Below are positions 1 through 7,755 of a DNA stretch of 64,000 nucleotides, piece after piece. Below the pieces are notes generated by a model. The model searched no databases. It saw only the letters and a program-made list of their open reading frames with translations, and was not told the origin of the DNA. The stretch covers positions 744,001 to 808,000 of the forward strand of contig OZ242023.1 in NCBI GenBank assembly GCA_965204915.1, given 5' to 3'. Both the position numbers and the translations under genes were made by a program. The DNA is from HK1 sp965204915. GTDB taxonomy: Bacteria; Pseudomonadota; Gammaproteobacteria; HK1. Numbering within the stretch: position 1 is the first letter of the stretch; each line of letters starts with the position of its first letter.

Positions 1-1560
1 CACCGGACCGCTACGCGCCGGCAACCGGTTCGCCACCAGCCGGTCGAGGAAAGGCTCCGCCCCCGGTCCCGACACCCGGCACTTGGCGAACGCGCTCATG
101 TCCAGCACCCCGACGTTCGCCGCCACGTTGCGGCATTCGCGCCCCACGGGCTCGAACCAGCGCGAACGCCGGAACGACCAGTCGTCCGCCGCCTCCACCC
201 CCTCCGGGGCGAACCAGTTCGCACGCTCCCAGCCGAACTTCTGGCCGAACACCCCGCCCAGCGCCTTCAGCCGGTCGTGGCAGGGCGCGGTACGCAACGG
301 GCGCGCGGCGGGGCGCTCCTCGTCCGGGTAGTGGATGGTGAACACGTTGGCGTAGGCCTCCTCGTTCTTCTTCACCAGGTAGGCTCGCGTCGCGTAGTCG
401 CCGAAGCGCCGCGGGTCCACCCCCAGCATGTCGATGCCCGGCTCACCCTCCACCATCCACTCCGCAAGCTGCATCCCCGCGCCACCCGCCGCGGTGATCC
501 CGAAGCTGTGGCCCTCGTTGAGCCAGAAGTTGTCGAGACCCCACGCCGGACCGATGATCGGGCTGCCGTCCGGCGTGTAGCAGATCGCGCCGTTGAACAC
601 CTGCTTCACCCCCACCTCGCCGAACGCCGGCACCCGGCGGATGGCCGCCTCGATATGCGGCTCCAGGCGTTCGAGGTCCTCCTGGAACAGCTCGTACTCG
701 CAGTCCCCGGCAGGACCGTCCACGTAGCACGCCGGGGCGCCGGCCTCGTAGGGGCCGAGGATCAGCCCGCCCCGCTCCTCGCGCAGGTACCACGAGCCGT
801 CGGACTCGCGCAGCACCCCCATCTCCGCCAGCCCCGCCGCATGGCGGGCCTGGATCGCCGGATGTGGCTCGGTCACGATGTACTGGTGCTGCACCGGGAT
901 GACCGGCACGTCCAGCCCCACCATCGCCCCGGTGCGCCGGGCGAAGCTCCCGGTGGCGCTGACCACGTGCTCGCAGACGACGTCGCCCCGGTCGGTGTGT
1001 ACGCGCCATTCGCCCCCCGCGGTGCGGGTGATCGCGGTCACCGTGGTGTTGCGGTACAGCGCCGCCCCGCGCTTGCGCGCCCCGGTGGCCAGCGCCTGGG
1101 TCAGGTCCGCCGGCTGTACGTAGCCGTCCCCCGGATGGCGGATCGCCCCGACCAGGCCGTCGGTGTTGCATAGCGGCCAGATCTCCTTGACCTCGGCCGG
1201 GGTCAGGAACTCGACCTCCACCCCGATGGTGCGGGCGACGCCCGCGTACTGGTGGTACTCGTCCATCCGATCGCGATTCATGGCGAGCCGGATGTTGCCC
1301 ACCAGCCGCAGCCCCACGTTCTGGCCGGTCTCCTCCTCCAGGGTGCGGTACAGCTCGACCGAGGACTTGTGGATCTGGCCGACCGAGTAGCTCATGTTGA
1401 ACAGGGGGAGCAGGCCCGCGGCGTGCCAGGTCGAGCCGGAGGTCAGCTCCCGGCGCTCGACCAGCACCACGTCGGACCACCCCTTCCGCGCGAGGTGGTA
1501 GAGGGTGCCGGCCCCGACGACGCCGCCGCCGATGACCACGACACGGGCATGGGTCTTCAT
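1..1560 (-). CDS. FAD-dependent dimethylglycine/sarcosine dehydrogenase-like protein (3' part outside window)
   Basis: The gene starts at 1560 and reads leftwards off the window; about 520 codons are visible. The N-terminus carries a Rossmann FAD-binding motif (VVVIGGGVVGAGTLYHLA) followed by a DAO-type oxidoreductase domain to about residue 370. From roughly residue 440 a GCV_T (aminomethyltransferase/folate-binding) domain begins, with AANVGVLDMSAFAKCRVSGP. This DAO plus GCV_T order is that of dimethylglycine and sarcosine dehydrogenases, which demethylate N-methylglycines and pass the one-carbon unit to tetrahydrofolate. The exact substrate is inference. Its ATG overlaps the TGA of the upstream PIN gene (ATGA), so it now sits as the last gene of the defence operon. 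A 112-bp stretch of it is repeated near 13.8 kb. Confidence 0.85.
   Translation of the reverse strand, partial: MKTHARVVVIGGGVVGAGTLYHLARKGWSDVVLVERRELTSGSTWHAAGLLPLFNMSYSVGQIHKSSVELYRTLEEETGQNVGLRLVGNIRLAMNRDRMDEYHQYAGVARTIGVEVEFLTPAEVKEIWPLCNTDGLVGAIRHPGDGYVQPADLTQALATGARKRGAALYRNTTVTAITRTAGGEWRVHTDRGDVVCEHVVSATGSFARRTGAMVGLDVPVIPVQHQYIVTEPHPAIQARHAAGLAEMGVLRESDGSWYLREERGGLILGPYEAGAPACYVDGPAGDCEYELFQEDLERLEPHIEAAIRRVPAFGEVGVKQVFNGAICYTPDGSPIIGPAWGLDNFWLNEGHSFGITAAGGAGMQLAEWMVEGEPGIDMLGVDPRRFGDYATRAYLVKKNEEAYANVFTIHYPDEERPAARPLRTAPCHDRLKALGGVFGQKFGWERANWFAPEGVEAADDWSFRRSRWFEPVGRECRNVAANVGVLDMSAFAKCRVSGPGAEPFLDRLVANRLPARSGPV
304..415 (-). repeat. 112-bp direct repeat, left copy (inside the flavoprotein gene)
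   Basis: Positions 304-415 match 13720-13831 in the same orientation with four differences that I count. The left copy is an intact part of the dimethylglycine-dehydrogenase-like gene (about codons 382-419). The right copy is an orphan fragment. The two bracket the whole defence island. Confidence 0.85.
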
Positions 1561-2024
1561 GATGCGATCTCCTCGGCGGATGCGCCCGCCGGCAAGGGGA
1601 TTACGTGACAGGTCTCATCACGGGCAATGGGAATCGCGCCCTTGACGATGCGTTTGTCGAACGTGACGAAACGCCCTTCGTTCATGGCAGCCAAGGCCAG
1701 CAAGTACAGGTCGGTGATCTGCTTGGGACCTCCGACTTGGCGCCAGTCGATGACGCCGGGTGTCAGCAGACTCGTCGCGTCCGGCCAGAATTCATGGTGT
1801 TCGGTGTCGGTTGCTTCCTGAAGAAGATCGGCAACCAGCGCGACCGGCAGGGAGTGCGGGTAACGGGGTTGGGACATGATCCGCAGGCATCCGTTCTGGG
1901 TGATCGCGCAGGTAGCCCATCCGTGCGCCACGTTGTCTTCCATCCAGCCACGGGCAGCTCCATGGTGCTCATGGTCCCGATCCAGCAATGCAATCAGGAC
2001 ATTGACGTCCAGTAGCGCCCGCAT
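1557..2024 (-). CDS. PIN-domain ribonuclease, VapC-like, without antitoxin
   Basis: A 155-aa protein starting MRALLDVNVLIALLD, the signature of VapC-family PIN domains, which cleave RNA with a cluster of acidic residues. The expected acids D6, D105 (ITDLYLLALA) and D123 (TFDKRI) are present. The position usually held by Glu in the xTENGxxR motif is Gln here (Q43, ITQNGCLRI). The start overlaps the last base of hsdR and its stop overlaps the start of the flavoprotein gene, so it is translated as part of the hsd operon. No VapB-like antitoxin gene lies on either side: one neighbour is hsdR and the other is metabolic. It may be an orphan toxin, a captured effector, or inactive because of the Gln. 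Confidence 0.85.
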   Translation of the reverse strand: MRALLDVNVLIALLDRDHEHHGAARGWMEDNVAHGWATCAITQNGCLRIMSQPRYPHSLPVALVADLLQEATDTEHHEFWPDATSLLTPGVIDWRQVGGPKQITDLYLLALAAMNEGRFVTFDKRIVKGAIPIARDETCHVIPLPAGASAEEIAS

Positions 2025-5000
2025 CAGTCGCCCACTTCCTCTCGCAGGCGATTGATCAGTTCATCGGTGACCACGCCACCGCGTTTCGGGAATGGCCAGA
2101 AGCCGAGCAGAGGCGGCTTGTCCTCCGCCCAGGCCGCCGACAACACTTCCGCCTGCTCCAGCACGGTATCCGTCGCCTTCTCCCGCTTGTCCGGCGGATA
2201 GCCGTGCTTGTTCAGGATGCGCTTCACGGCGGCGCGCAGCCTGGCCCTTACGTTCTCGCGCCTCGTCCAGTCGATGGTGACGTTCTTGTACACGGTTCGC
2301 ACCAGCTCCCAGGCGATGATGCGCAGCTTCTCGTCGCCGAGCACCTGCACGGCGCTGTCGCTGGTCTCCAGGGCATCGTAGAAGGCGAGCTCGTCCCTGC
2401 CGAGGCCCAGTGCCTCGCCGCGCTCGTTGGCGGCCCGCATCTCGCGGGCGAGGCCGATGAGCTCCTCGATGACCTGTGCGGCCTCCACCGCGCGGTTCCG
2501 GTAGCGATGCAACGTTGCTTCAAGCATCGCCGCAAAGGATCGCGCCTGTACCACGTTCTCGCGCCGGCGGGTGGCGACCTCGCCGCTCAACAGCTTGCGC
2601 AACAGCTCCACCGCGACGTTGCGGTGTTCCATGCCGCGCACCTCCGCCAGGAACTCGTCCGAGAGGATGGAGACGTCGGGCTTCGGCAGGCCCGCCGCGG
2701 CGAAGATGTCCGTCACACCCTCCGGGGCCACGGCCCGGTCGATGATCTGGCGCACGGCGTGATCCAGCTCCTCATCGCTTCGCGCCTCGCCGGCGGCGCG
2801 TTTGGCGAGCGCGGCCTGTACGGCCTGGAAGAACCCCACGTCGTCGCGGATGGCCAGCGCTTCGTCACGCGGCACGGCCAGGGCGAAGGCTTGGGAGAGC
2901 GCGCGCACGGCCTTCACGTAGCGGTCCTTGCCGTCCTCCTGGGCAAGGACATGCTCCTGTCCCGCCGGCAACAGGGCCAGACGCTCCGCCGGCTTGCCGT
3001 CGATCCATTTGCGCCAATCGAAACCGTGGAGCAGGGCGCAGCAAATCTCGTGCTTTTCCTGCATCAACGCCACCGCCTCGTTCTGGTCGAGGGCCGTTCG
3101 GCCGGTGCCGCCGCTCTCGGTGTAGGTGGCGAGCGCCGCTCTGAGTTCGTTCGCGAGGCCCAGGTAGTCCACCACCAGGCCGCCGGGCTTGTCCCTGAAG
3201 ACTCGGTTGACGCGGGCGATGGCCTGCATCAGGCCGTGGCCGCGCATGGGCTTGTCCACGTACATGGTGTGCAGGCTGGGCGCGTCGAAGCCGGTGAGCC
3301 ACATGTCGCGCACGATGGCCACCTGGAAGGGGTCGTCAGGGTTTCGGAAACGGCTGGCCAACACTTCCCGGCGCGGCTTGTTGCGGATGTGGGGCTGCCA
3401 ATCGGACGGGTCGGAAGCAGCGCCCGTCATCACCACCTTCATGGCGCCCTTGTCGTCGTCTGCGTGATGCCAGTCCGGGCGCAGCTTCGCCAACCGGCAA
3501 TAGAGGTCCACGCAGATGCGCCGGCTCATGCACACGATCATGGCTTTGCCGACCATCGCCTCGGTGCGCTGCTCGAAGTGTTCCACGATGTCGCGAGCGA
3601 TCAACGCCAGCCTCGATTCGGCCCCGACCACGGCTTCGAGCTGCGCCCATTTCGTCTTCAGCTTCTCCTTGCGAACCACCTCCTCGCCCTCGGTGGCGTC
3701 CTCGAAGTCCGGGTCGATGTTGGGCCGCTCGCCCTCGTCCAGGGAGAGTCTGGCAAGGCGGTTCTCGTAGTAGATCGGCACCGTGGCCTTGTCTTCCACG
3801 GCGCGCTGGACGTCGTAGATGCTGATGTAGTCGCCGAATACGTTGCGGGTGTGCTTGTCGGCGGACTCCACCGGCGTTCCCGTGAAGCCGACGAAGGACG
3901 CTTGCGGCAGGGCATCGCGCATGTGCCGCGCAAAGCCGTCGATGAAGTCGTACTGGCTGCGGTGCGCTTCGTCGGCGATCACCACGATGTTGCGCCGCTC
4001 CGAAAGGACGGGATGCCGATCGCCGCGTTCTTCCGGAAAGAACTTCTGAATGGTGGCAAAGACGACGCCACCGGATTGCACGGCCAGCTTCTTGCGCAGA
4101 TCGGCGCGGTTCGTCGCCTGCACCGGCGCTTGGCGCAGGATGTCCCGGCAGCGGGCGAACGTGGCGAAGAGCTGATCGTCCAAATCGTTGCGGTCGGTGA
4201 GCACCACGATGGTCGGGTTCGCCATCGCGGGTTCGCGCACGATGGCTCCGGCGTAGAAGGCCATCGTGAGGCTCTTGCCCGCGCCTTGTGTATGCCAGAC
4301 GACGCCGATGCGCCGGTCACCGGGATCTCCGCCGGGGCGATGCCCCGTTTCGTAGCGGCCACGCGCATCGGCCACCCGTCTCTCGTCATGGTCGCGGGCT
4401 TTCGCGCGCAGCGTTTCGGCGACACCCGTCCGAACCGCGTGGAATTGATGGTAGCCGGCCATCTTCTTCACCAGCCGGCCGCTGCCGTCGTCCTCGAACA
4501 CGATGAAGCCGCGCAGCAGCGCCAGAAGACGCTCGGGTTCGCAAGCGCCATGCAACAGCACCTGCAATTCCGGCATGTCGGCGTCGGCCAGCTCCTGGCC
4601 GCCTGTCGTCCGCCACGGCTTGAACCACTCGCGGCCGGCGGTGAGGGTGCCGATGCGGGCGGCGAGGCCATCCGAGACGATCAGCGCCGCGTTCATGGCG
4701 AACAGGCCGGGCACTTCGGCCTTGTATGTTTGCAGTTGCCGCCATGCCGTCCAGATGGTGGCGTCTTCATCGGCGGCGCTCTTGAGCTCGATGACGACGA
4801 GCGGCAAGCCGTTCACGAACAGCACCACGTCCGCCCGCCGCTCGCGCTTGTTCTCCACCACGGTGAACTGGTTGACGGCCAGCCAGTCGTTGCCGGCGGG
4901 ATTGTCGAAGTCGAAAACTTGTGCTTGCGCGCCCCGGACCCCGCCGCCGGGCTGTTGGTATTCGACCGTGACGCCTTCGACGAGCAGCCGGTGGAAGGCG

Positions 5001-5260
5001 CGGTTGCGAGCTTCCAGCGTCGCGCCTTCGGGCCGCGTGAGTGTGCGGCAGGCGTGCTCCTGTGCGGCGACGGGAAGATCGGGATTGAGCCGTTCGACGG
5101 CATGGCGCAAGCGGCGAGGAAGGAACGCCTCGGCGTAGTCGTCACGTTCCGCTGCGTTCGCGCCGGGGGCGATGTCCGGCCCATAAGCAGTGTGCCAACC
5201 GACAGCTCGCAGCCAGTCGAGCGCGGCGTGTTCGACCGTGGCTTCGGAGACGCCGTTCAT
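2024..5260 (-). CDS. hsdR: Type I restriction enzyme, endonuclease/translocase subunit R
   Basis: A 1078-aa HsdR, the usual length for the family. The N-terminal nuclease core shows D144 and E158-x-K160 (VVIELK) of the PD-(D/E)xK fold. The SF2 motor follows, with Walker A HTQGAGKS at 323-330, the DEAH box at 430-433 and the GFTGTPVE motif shortly after. In the HsdR2MS2M complex this subunit translocates DNA and cuts at a distance from the recognition site. It overlaps hsdS by 4 bp (ATGA) and the PIN gene by 1 bp. No frameshift is visible, so restriction capacity looks intact. Confidence 0.97.
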   Translation of the reverse strand: MNGVSEATVEHAALDWLRAVGWHTAYGPDIAPGANAAERDDYAEAFLPRRLRHAVERLNPDLPVAAQEHACRTLTRPEGATLEARNRAFHRLLVEGVTVEYQQPGGGVRGAQAQVFDFDNPAGNDWLAVNQFTVVENKRERRADVVLFVNGLPLVVIELKSAADEDATIWTAWRQLQTYKAEVPGLFAMNAALIVSDGLAARIGTLTAGREWFKPWRTTGGQELADADMPELQVLLHGACEPERLLALLRGFIVFEDDGSGRLVKKMAGYHQFHAVRTGVAETLRAKARDHDERRVADARGRYETGHRPGGDPGDRRIGVVWHTQGAGKSLTMAFYAGAIVREPAMANPTIVVLTDRNDLDDQLFATFARCRDILRQAPVQATNRADLRKKLAVQSGGVVFATIQKFFPEERGDRHPVLSERRNIVVIADEAHRSQYDFIDGFARHMRDALPQASFVGFTGTPVESADKHTRNVFGDYISIYDVQRAVEDKATVPIYYENRLARLSLDEGERPNIDPDFEDATEGEEVVRKEKLKTKWAQLEAVVGAESRLALIARDIVEHFEQRTEAMVGKAMIVCMSRRICVDLYCRLAKLRPDWHHADDDKGAMKVVMTGAASDPSDWQPHIRNKPRREVLASRFRNPDDPFQVAIVRDMWLTGFDAPSLHTMYVDKPMRGHGLMQAIARVNRVFRDKPGGLVVDYLGLANELRAALATYTESGGTGRTALDQNEAVALMQEKHEICCALLHGFDWRKWIDGKPAERLALLPAGQEHVLAQEDGKDRYVKAVRALSQAFALAVPRDEALAIRDDVGFFQAVQAALAKRAAGEARSDEELDHAVRQIIDRAVAPEGVTDIFAAAGLPKPDVSILSDEFLAEVRGMEHRNVAVELLRKLLSGEVATRRRENVVQARSFAAMLEATLHRYRNRAVEAAQVIEELIGLAREMRAANERGEALGLGRDELAFYDALETSDSAVQVLGDEKLRIIAWELVRTVYKNVTIDWTRRENVRARLRAAVKRILNKHGYPPDKREKATDTVLEQAEVLSAAWAEDKPPLLGFWPFPKRGGVVTDELINRLREEVGD

Positions 5261-6459
5261 GTGGCCGCCTCGGCGACTTTCTCGGCGTCCTGGATTCGGA
5301 TCTCGCCCGAAAGGAGTTTGGGAAGAAGGGTGTCTCGCAGATCGGCGAGGGTACGGGATTCATCGCTGCTGGCAAGGTATCTGGCAACGAGCGGTGCGGT
5401 GGCGTCGGAGAACTTGCGCCTGGCCGAAACATCCGCAAGAACAACGGGCGTGGCCGCTACGGTCTCCGCCGGAACTGCCGGGTATGCCCCACCATCGGCC
5501 AAATGCGCCAGCCGTTCGATGTTGTCCTTCGACGTCGCCGCGCACCAGACAAACTGGGCATCGAAGCTCTCTTTCGGGCGCAACACCGCGAAGCCCGTAC
5601 TTGCAGTCAGTCCTTCCTTCCCAATCAACGCGAAGGAACCGTTGCCGGGTCGGACAGTGCCGACAATCGTGTCGCCGGGCCGCACCACCCGTCTCGCCCT
5701 GCCTGGCGCATCGCTCCACTCGTATGTTTCGATCTTCTCGATAGCTCCCCACTTGGTGTTCGACAAGTCGACGTAGGCCACGCTCCCGGGTCTGTTGGTC
5801 GCCGACCACGACTCCGGATTCAGCGATGCGTACTCGTTCAGGTCTCCATGCAGAGGGTGCGCGTCCTGCTTCGCGCCAAGCTCGCTCGAATCCGCGAACC
5901 ATGCCTTGAACAGCGCCCTGACGGCCTCTTCCAACGTCTCGCCCATTCGGCGGTTCAGTTCGATCTTGTCGTCAAATACGCCGAGAATGTAGGCGATGGC
6001 GTGTTGTTCGGCAATTGGGGGTAGGCATAGAGGGAACCCCCGGACATGTTCCCATTTCGCACGCGGCATTCGCGTACCCTCTGCCCCCAGGTTGGCGAAC
6101 TCGACGAACGGCGCGGATGCCAGCAGGTAGAAGAGATAGCCTGCCTCCACGCCCTGTCGAGGCCGTACCACCCAGATGTCTGTCGAGCAGATCCCATCGA
6201 ATCGTGCTCGAACGACCTTGCGGAAGTACGGTCGCAATTTGCCGAACAGAACGTCACCGGAACGGAAAGCGCTCTTCGTACTCTCTACGTCCCGTGCTTT
6301 GCCTGTCCCAAGCAGCGACAGGGTCCATTGGCCGATGTGCTCCAGCCCAATGTACGGGAGATCGCCGCAGTTGGCCGGCGTGACCTTGTCGCCGACCAGC
6401 GACGCGCAGGAGCCAAGAGTCACCGTCGGCCACCCGCTGAGTGCAACTCGCTCCCTCAT
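5257..6459 (-). CDS. hsdS: Type I restriction-modification specificity subunit S
   Basis: An HsdS of about 400 aa with two target-recognition domains separated by helical conserved regions. The first TRD is followed by LPPIAEQHAIAYILGVFDDK (the classic PPxxEQ-x-I linker); the second ends in a helical tail with LADLRDTLLPKLLSGEI. It determines the DNA sequence recognised by both modification and restriction complexes. I chose the ATG at 6459 because the in-frame extension back to the GTG at 6543 is homologous to the end of a nucleotidyltransferase, not to HsdS. That upstream GTG remains possible and would give a 428-aa fused product. hsdS is not adjacent to hsdM here: almost 5 kb of other defence genes lie between them. 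Confidence 0.9.
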   Translation of the reverse strand: MRERVALSGWPTVTLGSCASLVGDKVTPANCGDLPYIGLEHIGQWTLSLLGTGKARDVESTKSAFRSGDVLFGKLRPYFRKVVRARFDGICSTDIWVVRPRQGVEAGYLFYLLASAPFVEFANLGAEGTRMPRAKWEHVRGFPLCLPPIAEQHAIAYILGVFDDKIELNRRMGETLEEAVRALFKAWFADSSELGAKQDAHPLHGDLNEYASLNPESWSATNRPGSVAYVDLSNTKWGAIEKIETYEWSDAPGRARRVVRPGDTIVGTVRPGNGSFALIGKEGLTASTGFAVLRPKESFDAQFVWCAATSKDNIERLAHLADGGAYPAVPAETVAATPVVLADVSARRKFSDATAPLVARYLASSDESRTLADLRDTLLPKLLSGEIRIQDAEKVAEAAT

Positions 6460-6543
6460 TTCCGCCTTCGCCAACACCACATGCTCCGTTTCAATGTGCT
6501 TGCGGAAGTCCTGGGGCACATCGTTCCAAACGAGCAAATCCAC
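6460..6543 (-). pseudogene. C-terminal remnant of an HI0073-like nucleotidyltransferase, in frame with hsdS
   Basis: The codons just upstream of the hsdS ATG read VDLLVWNDVPQDFRKHIETE and then HVVL. From memory this matches the end of minimal nucleotidyltransferases of the HI0073 type (pattern RVDLLDW...FR..I...VVIQ). An in-frame TGA lies 19 codons upstream of the GTG, and no catalytic GSRxxG...DxD region is present. It is therefore a remnant fused to the hsdS frame. The matching HI0074-like gene lies just upstream and is also broken. Confidence 0.55.
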
Positions 6544-6639
6544 GCAACAGTTGCATGAAACGTCGGCCCATACGCACGTTCACTGCGCAAAATACAGGGT
6601 TTTCTGGCCGAAACAGCGTGTGGCTCAAGTTCACTGCCA

Positions 6640-6676
6640 GTGAGGATAAGCCGCACGCGCCAACGGTCGTCATGAC
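6640..6676. repeat. 37-bp direct repeat, copy 1
   Basis: Identical to 6714-6750 and separated from it by 37 bp. It lies between the hsdS frame and the palindromic element, in the zone where the nucleotidyltransferase pair was deleted. Confidence 0.9.
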
Positions 6677-6713
6677 GGCGGTCCCCGTGCTCCAGGTAGC
6701 TCAAGCGCGCGTC

Positions 6714-6750
6714 GTGAGGATAAGCCGCACGCGCCAACGGTCGTCATGAC
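6714..6750. repeat. 37-bp direct repeat, copy 2
   Basis: Second identical copy of the 6640-6676 sequence. It abuts the palindromic repeat that starts at 6751, which suggests a duplication connected with that element's insertion or with a nearby deletion. Confidence 0.9.
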
Positions 6751-6825
6751 CCGTCATTCCCGCGGAAGCGGGAATCCAGAGATTTGCGTGATTGAAGTGG
6801 ATTCCCGCTTCCGCGGGAATGACGG
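6751..6825. repeat. Short palindromic repeat (REP/MITE-like core)
   Basis: Two perfectly complementary 27-base arms, 6751-6777 and 6799-6825, enclose a 21-base spacer. The arm contains CGTCATTCCCGCGGAAGCGG, the core also found in the larger elements at 26843 and 47480. It lies inside the reading frame of the HI0074-like gene, where the conserved protein sequence stops. Confidence 0.9.
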
Positions 6826-7149
6826 ACTTTCTCGGAGCCCGCTCCTGGTTTGATCGGGGTAATAGTGAATCCTTCGATTTATGCAACAATCGGATGACCA
6901 CCGGATTGGGGCCGTTTGGCACATCCGGAATCCCGATGACGTGGATCAGGTACCGCCTCAACACCTTCCACAGGCAGTCGTAGCAGGTCTCGAAGCGTTG
7001 GATGACGGACTCGGCGACGGCCTCCCGGTCGAGTCGAGGGCGGTGGACGTGCGTCTTCTGGTAGTTGGCGTGTTGTTCCTCGAGTCGCTTCAGCGACAGG
7101 CGGAACTTGCCGTAGTCGATCAGGGGCAGTGGCTGGCCTTCACTCATTT

Positions 7150-7755
7150 TCACGTCTCGGTTGCGTATTCATTTCCCACGATCTCCCACTGCCGGAAGAT
7201 GCGGCGAAGTTCATTGACAACGCGGCCAAAGGAAGGATCCGTCCACGCTACTCGTTCAATGTCCATTTGCTGCACGATGTCCTCCGCATACTCGATGCCC
7301 CCCAACTGGGGCACGCCGCCGGCGGCGCGGATGGCCTCGGAAAGTCGATGCTTGTACCGGCGACGGTCGCACTTGTGGTCCGGTGCGTCGCAGCCCTTGT
7401 CGAACACGGACTTGAAGGCGGCACCGTCGAGCAGCAGCCACCGCTCGATGTGGGGGTCCGGAATTGCCAGGACCACCGGCGAAAGCGCCCCGGAAACATC
7501 GATGTCCCGGATGCGCTGCTGCAATCCGCCGCAGTTGGCGTCCGTCGCGACCACGATCAGGTCCGGGTACCCACCTTCTCTCCCCAAGTCGTCCAGATAC
7601 CGCTTGAACTCCTGCACGACCCGCCCGTGGCCCCGAACGGCGCTGCGCCAATCCAGGCGCACGGCCACGCCGCGTTCGTCTGCCAGTCGTTGCACGAGAG
7701 CGCCAATGACTTGCCGGTGCGCGCTGTCCTCCACGAACAACGCGACCTCACGCAT
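7150..7755 (-). CDS. TOPRIM-like (DUF4276/RloB-type) partner of an AAA ATPase
   Basis: A 201-aa protein starting at the ATG at 7755, which overlaps the end of the ATPase gene by 8 bp; longer in-frame starts would lie inside that gene. MREVALFVEDSAHRQV resembles the first strand of TOPRIM folds with a catalytic Glu (E9). DLIVVATDANCGG near residues 65-77 resembles the second acidic motif (D72-x-N74 instead of D-x-D). TOPRIM partners of this size stand next to OLD-like ATPases in several phage-defence pairs (RloA/RloB beside hsd loci, PARIS AriA/AriB). The family assignment is by motif and context. A non-catalytic sensor is the main alternative. Confidence 0.65.
   Translation of the reverse strand: MREVALFVEDSAHRQVIGALVQRLADERGVAVRLDWRSAVRGHGRVVQEFKRYLDDLGREGGYPDLIVVATDANCGGLQQRIRDIDVSGALSPVVLAIPDPHIERWLLLDGAAFKSVFDKGCDAPDHKCDRRRYKHRLSEAIRAAGGVPQLGGIEYAEDIVQQMDIERVAWTDPSFGRVVNELRRIFRQWEIVGNEYATET

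Larger units (their letters stand above)
6701..7153 (-). pseudogene. Nucleotidyltransferase substrate-binding (HI0074-like, HEPN) protein, 3' truncated
   Basis: The first ~100 codons look like the NTase_sub_bind/HI0074 family: LSLKRLEEQ near residue 20, then ESVIQRFETCYDCLWKVLRR and IPDVPNGPNPVVIRL. Proteins of this HEPN-related family work with a small nucleotidyltransferase, and some such pairs are toxin-antitoxin systems (HepT/MntA). The conserved part ends where the palindromic repeat 6751-6825 begins. The remaining codons only translate the repeat (PAEAGIHF...WIPASAGMT), so the last ~40-50 family residues are gone. The start overlaps the stop of the TOPRIM gene by 4 bp, showing that it was built into the operon before it broke. 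Confidence 0.7.

Noticed and set aside
2204..5776. A 1190-codon open frame on the plus strand opposite hsdR and hsdS
   Set aside because: It lies wholly antisense to well-conserved genes, shows no recognisable domain, and has the composition expected of the GC-rich complement of real codons.
6751..6825. Palindrome as a rho-independent terminator of the island operon
   Set aside because: There is no T-run after either arm, and the same core occurs in other contexts as a repeat family. It may still slow transcription.
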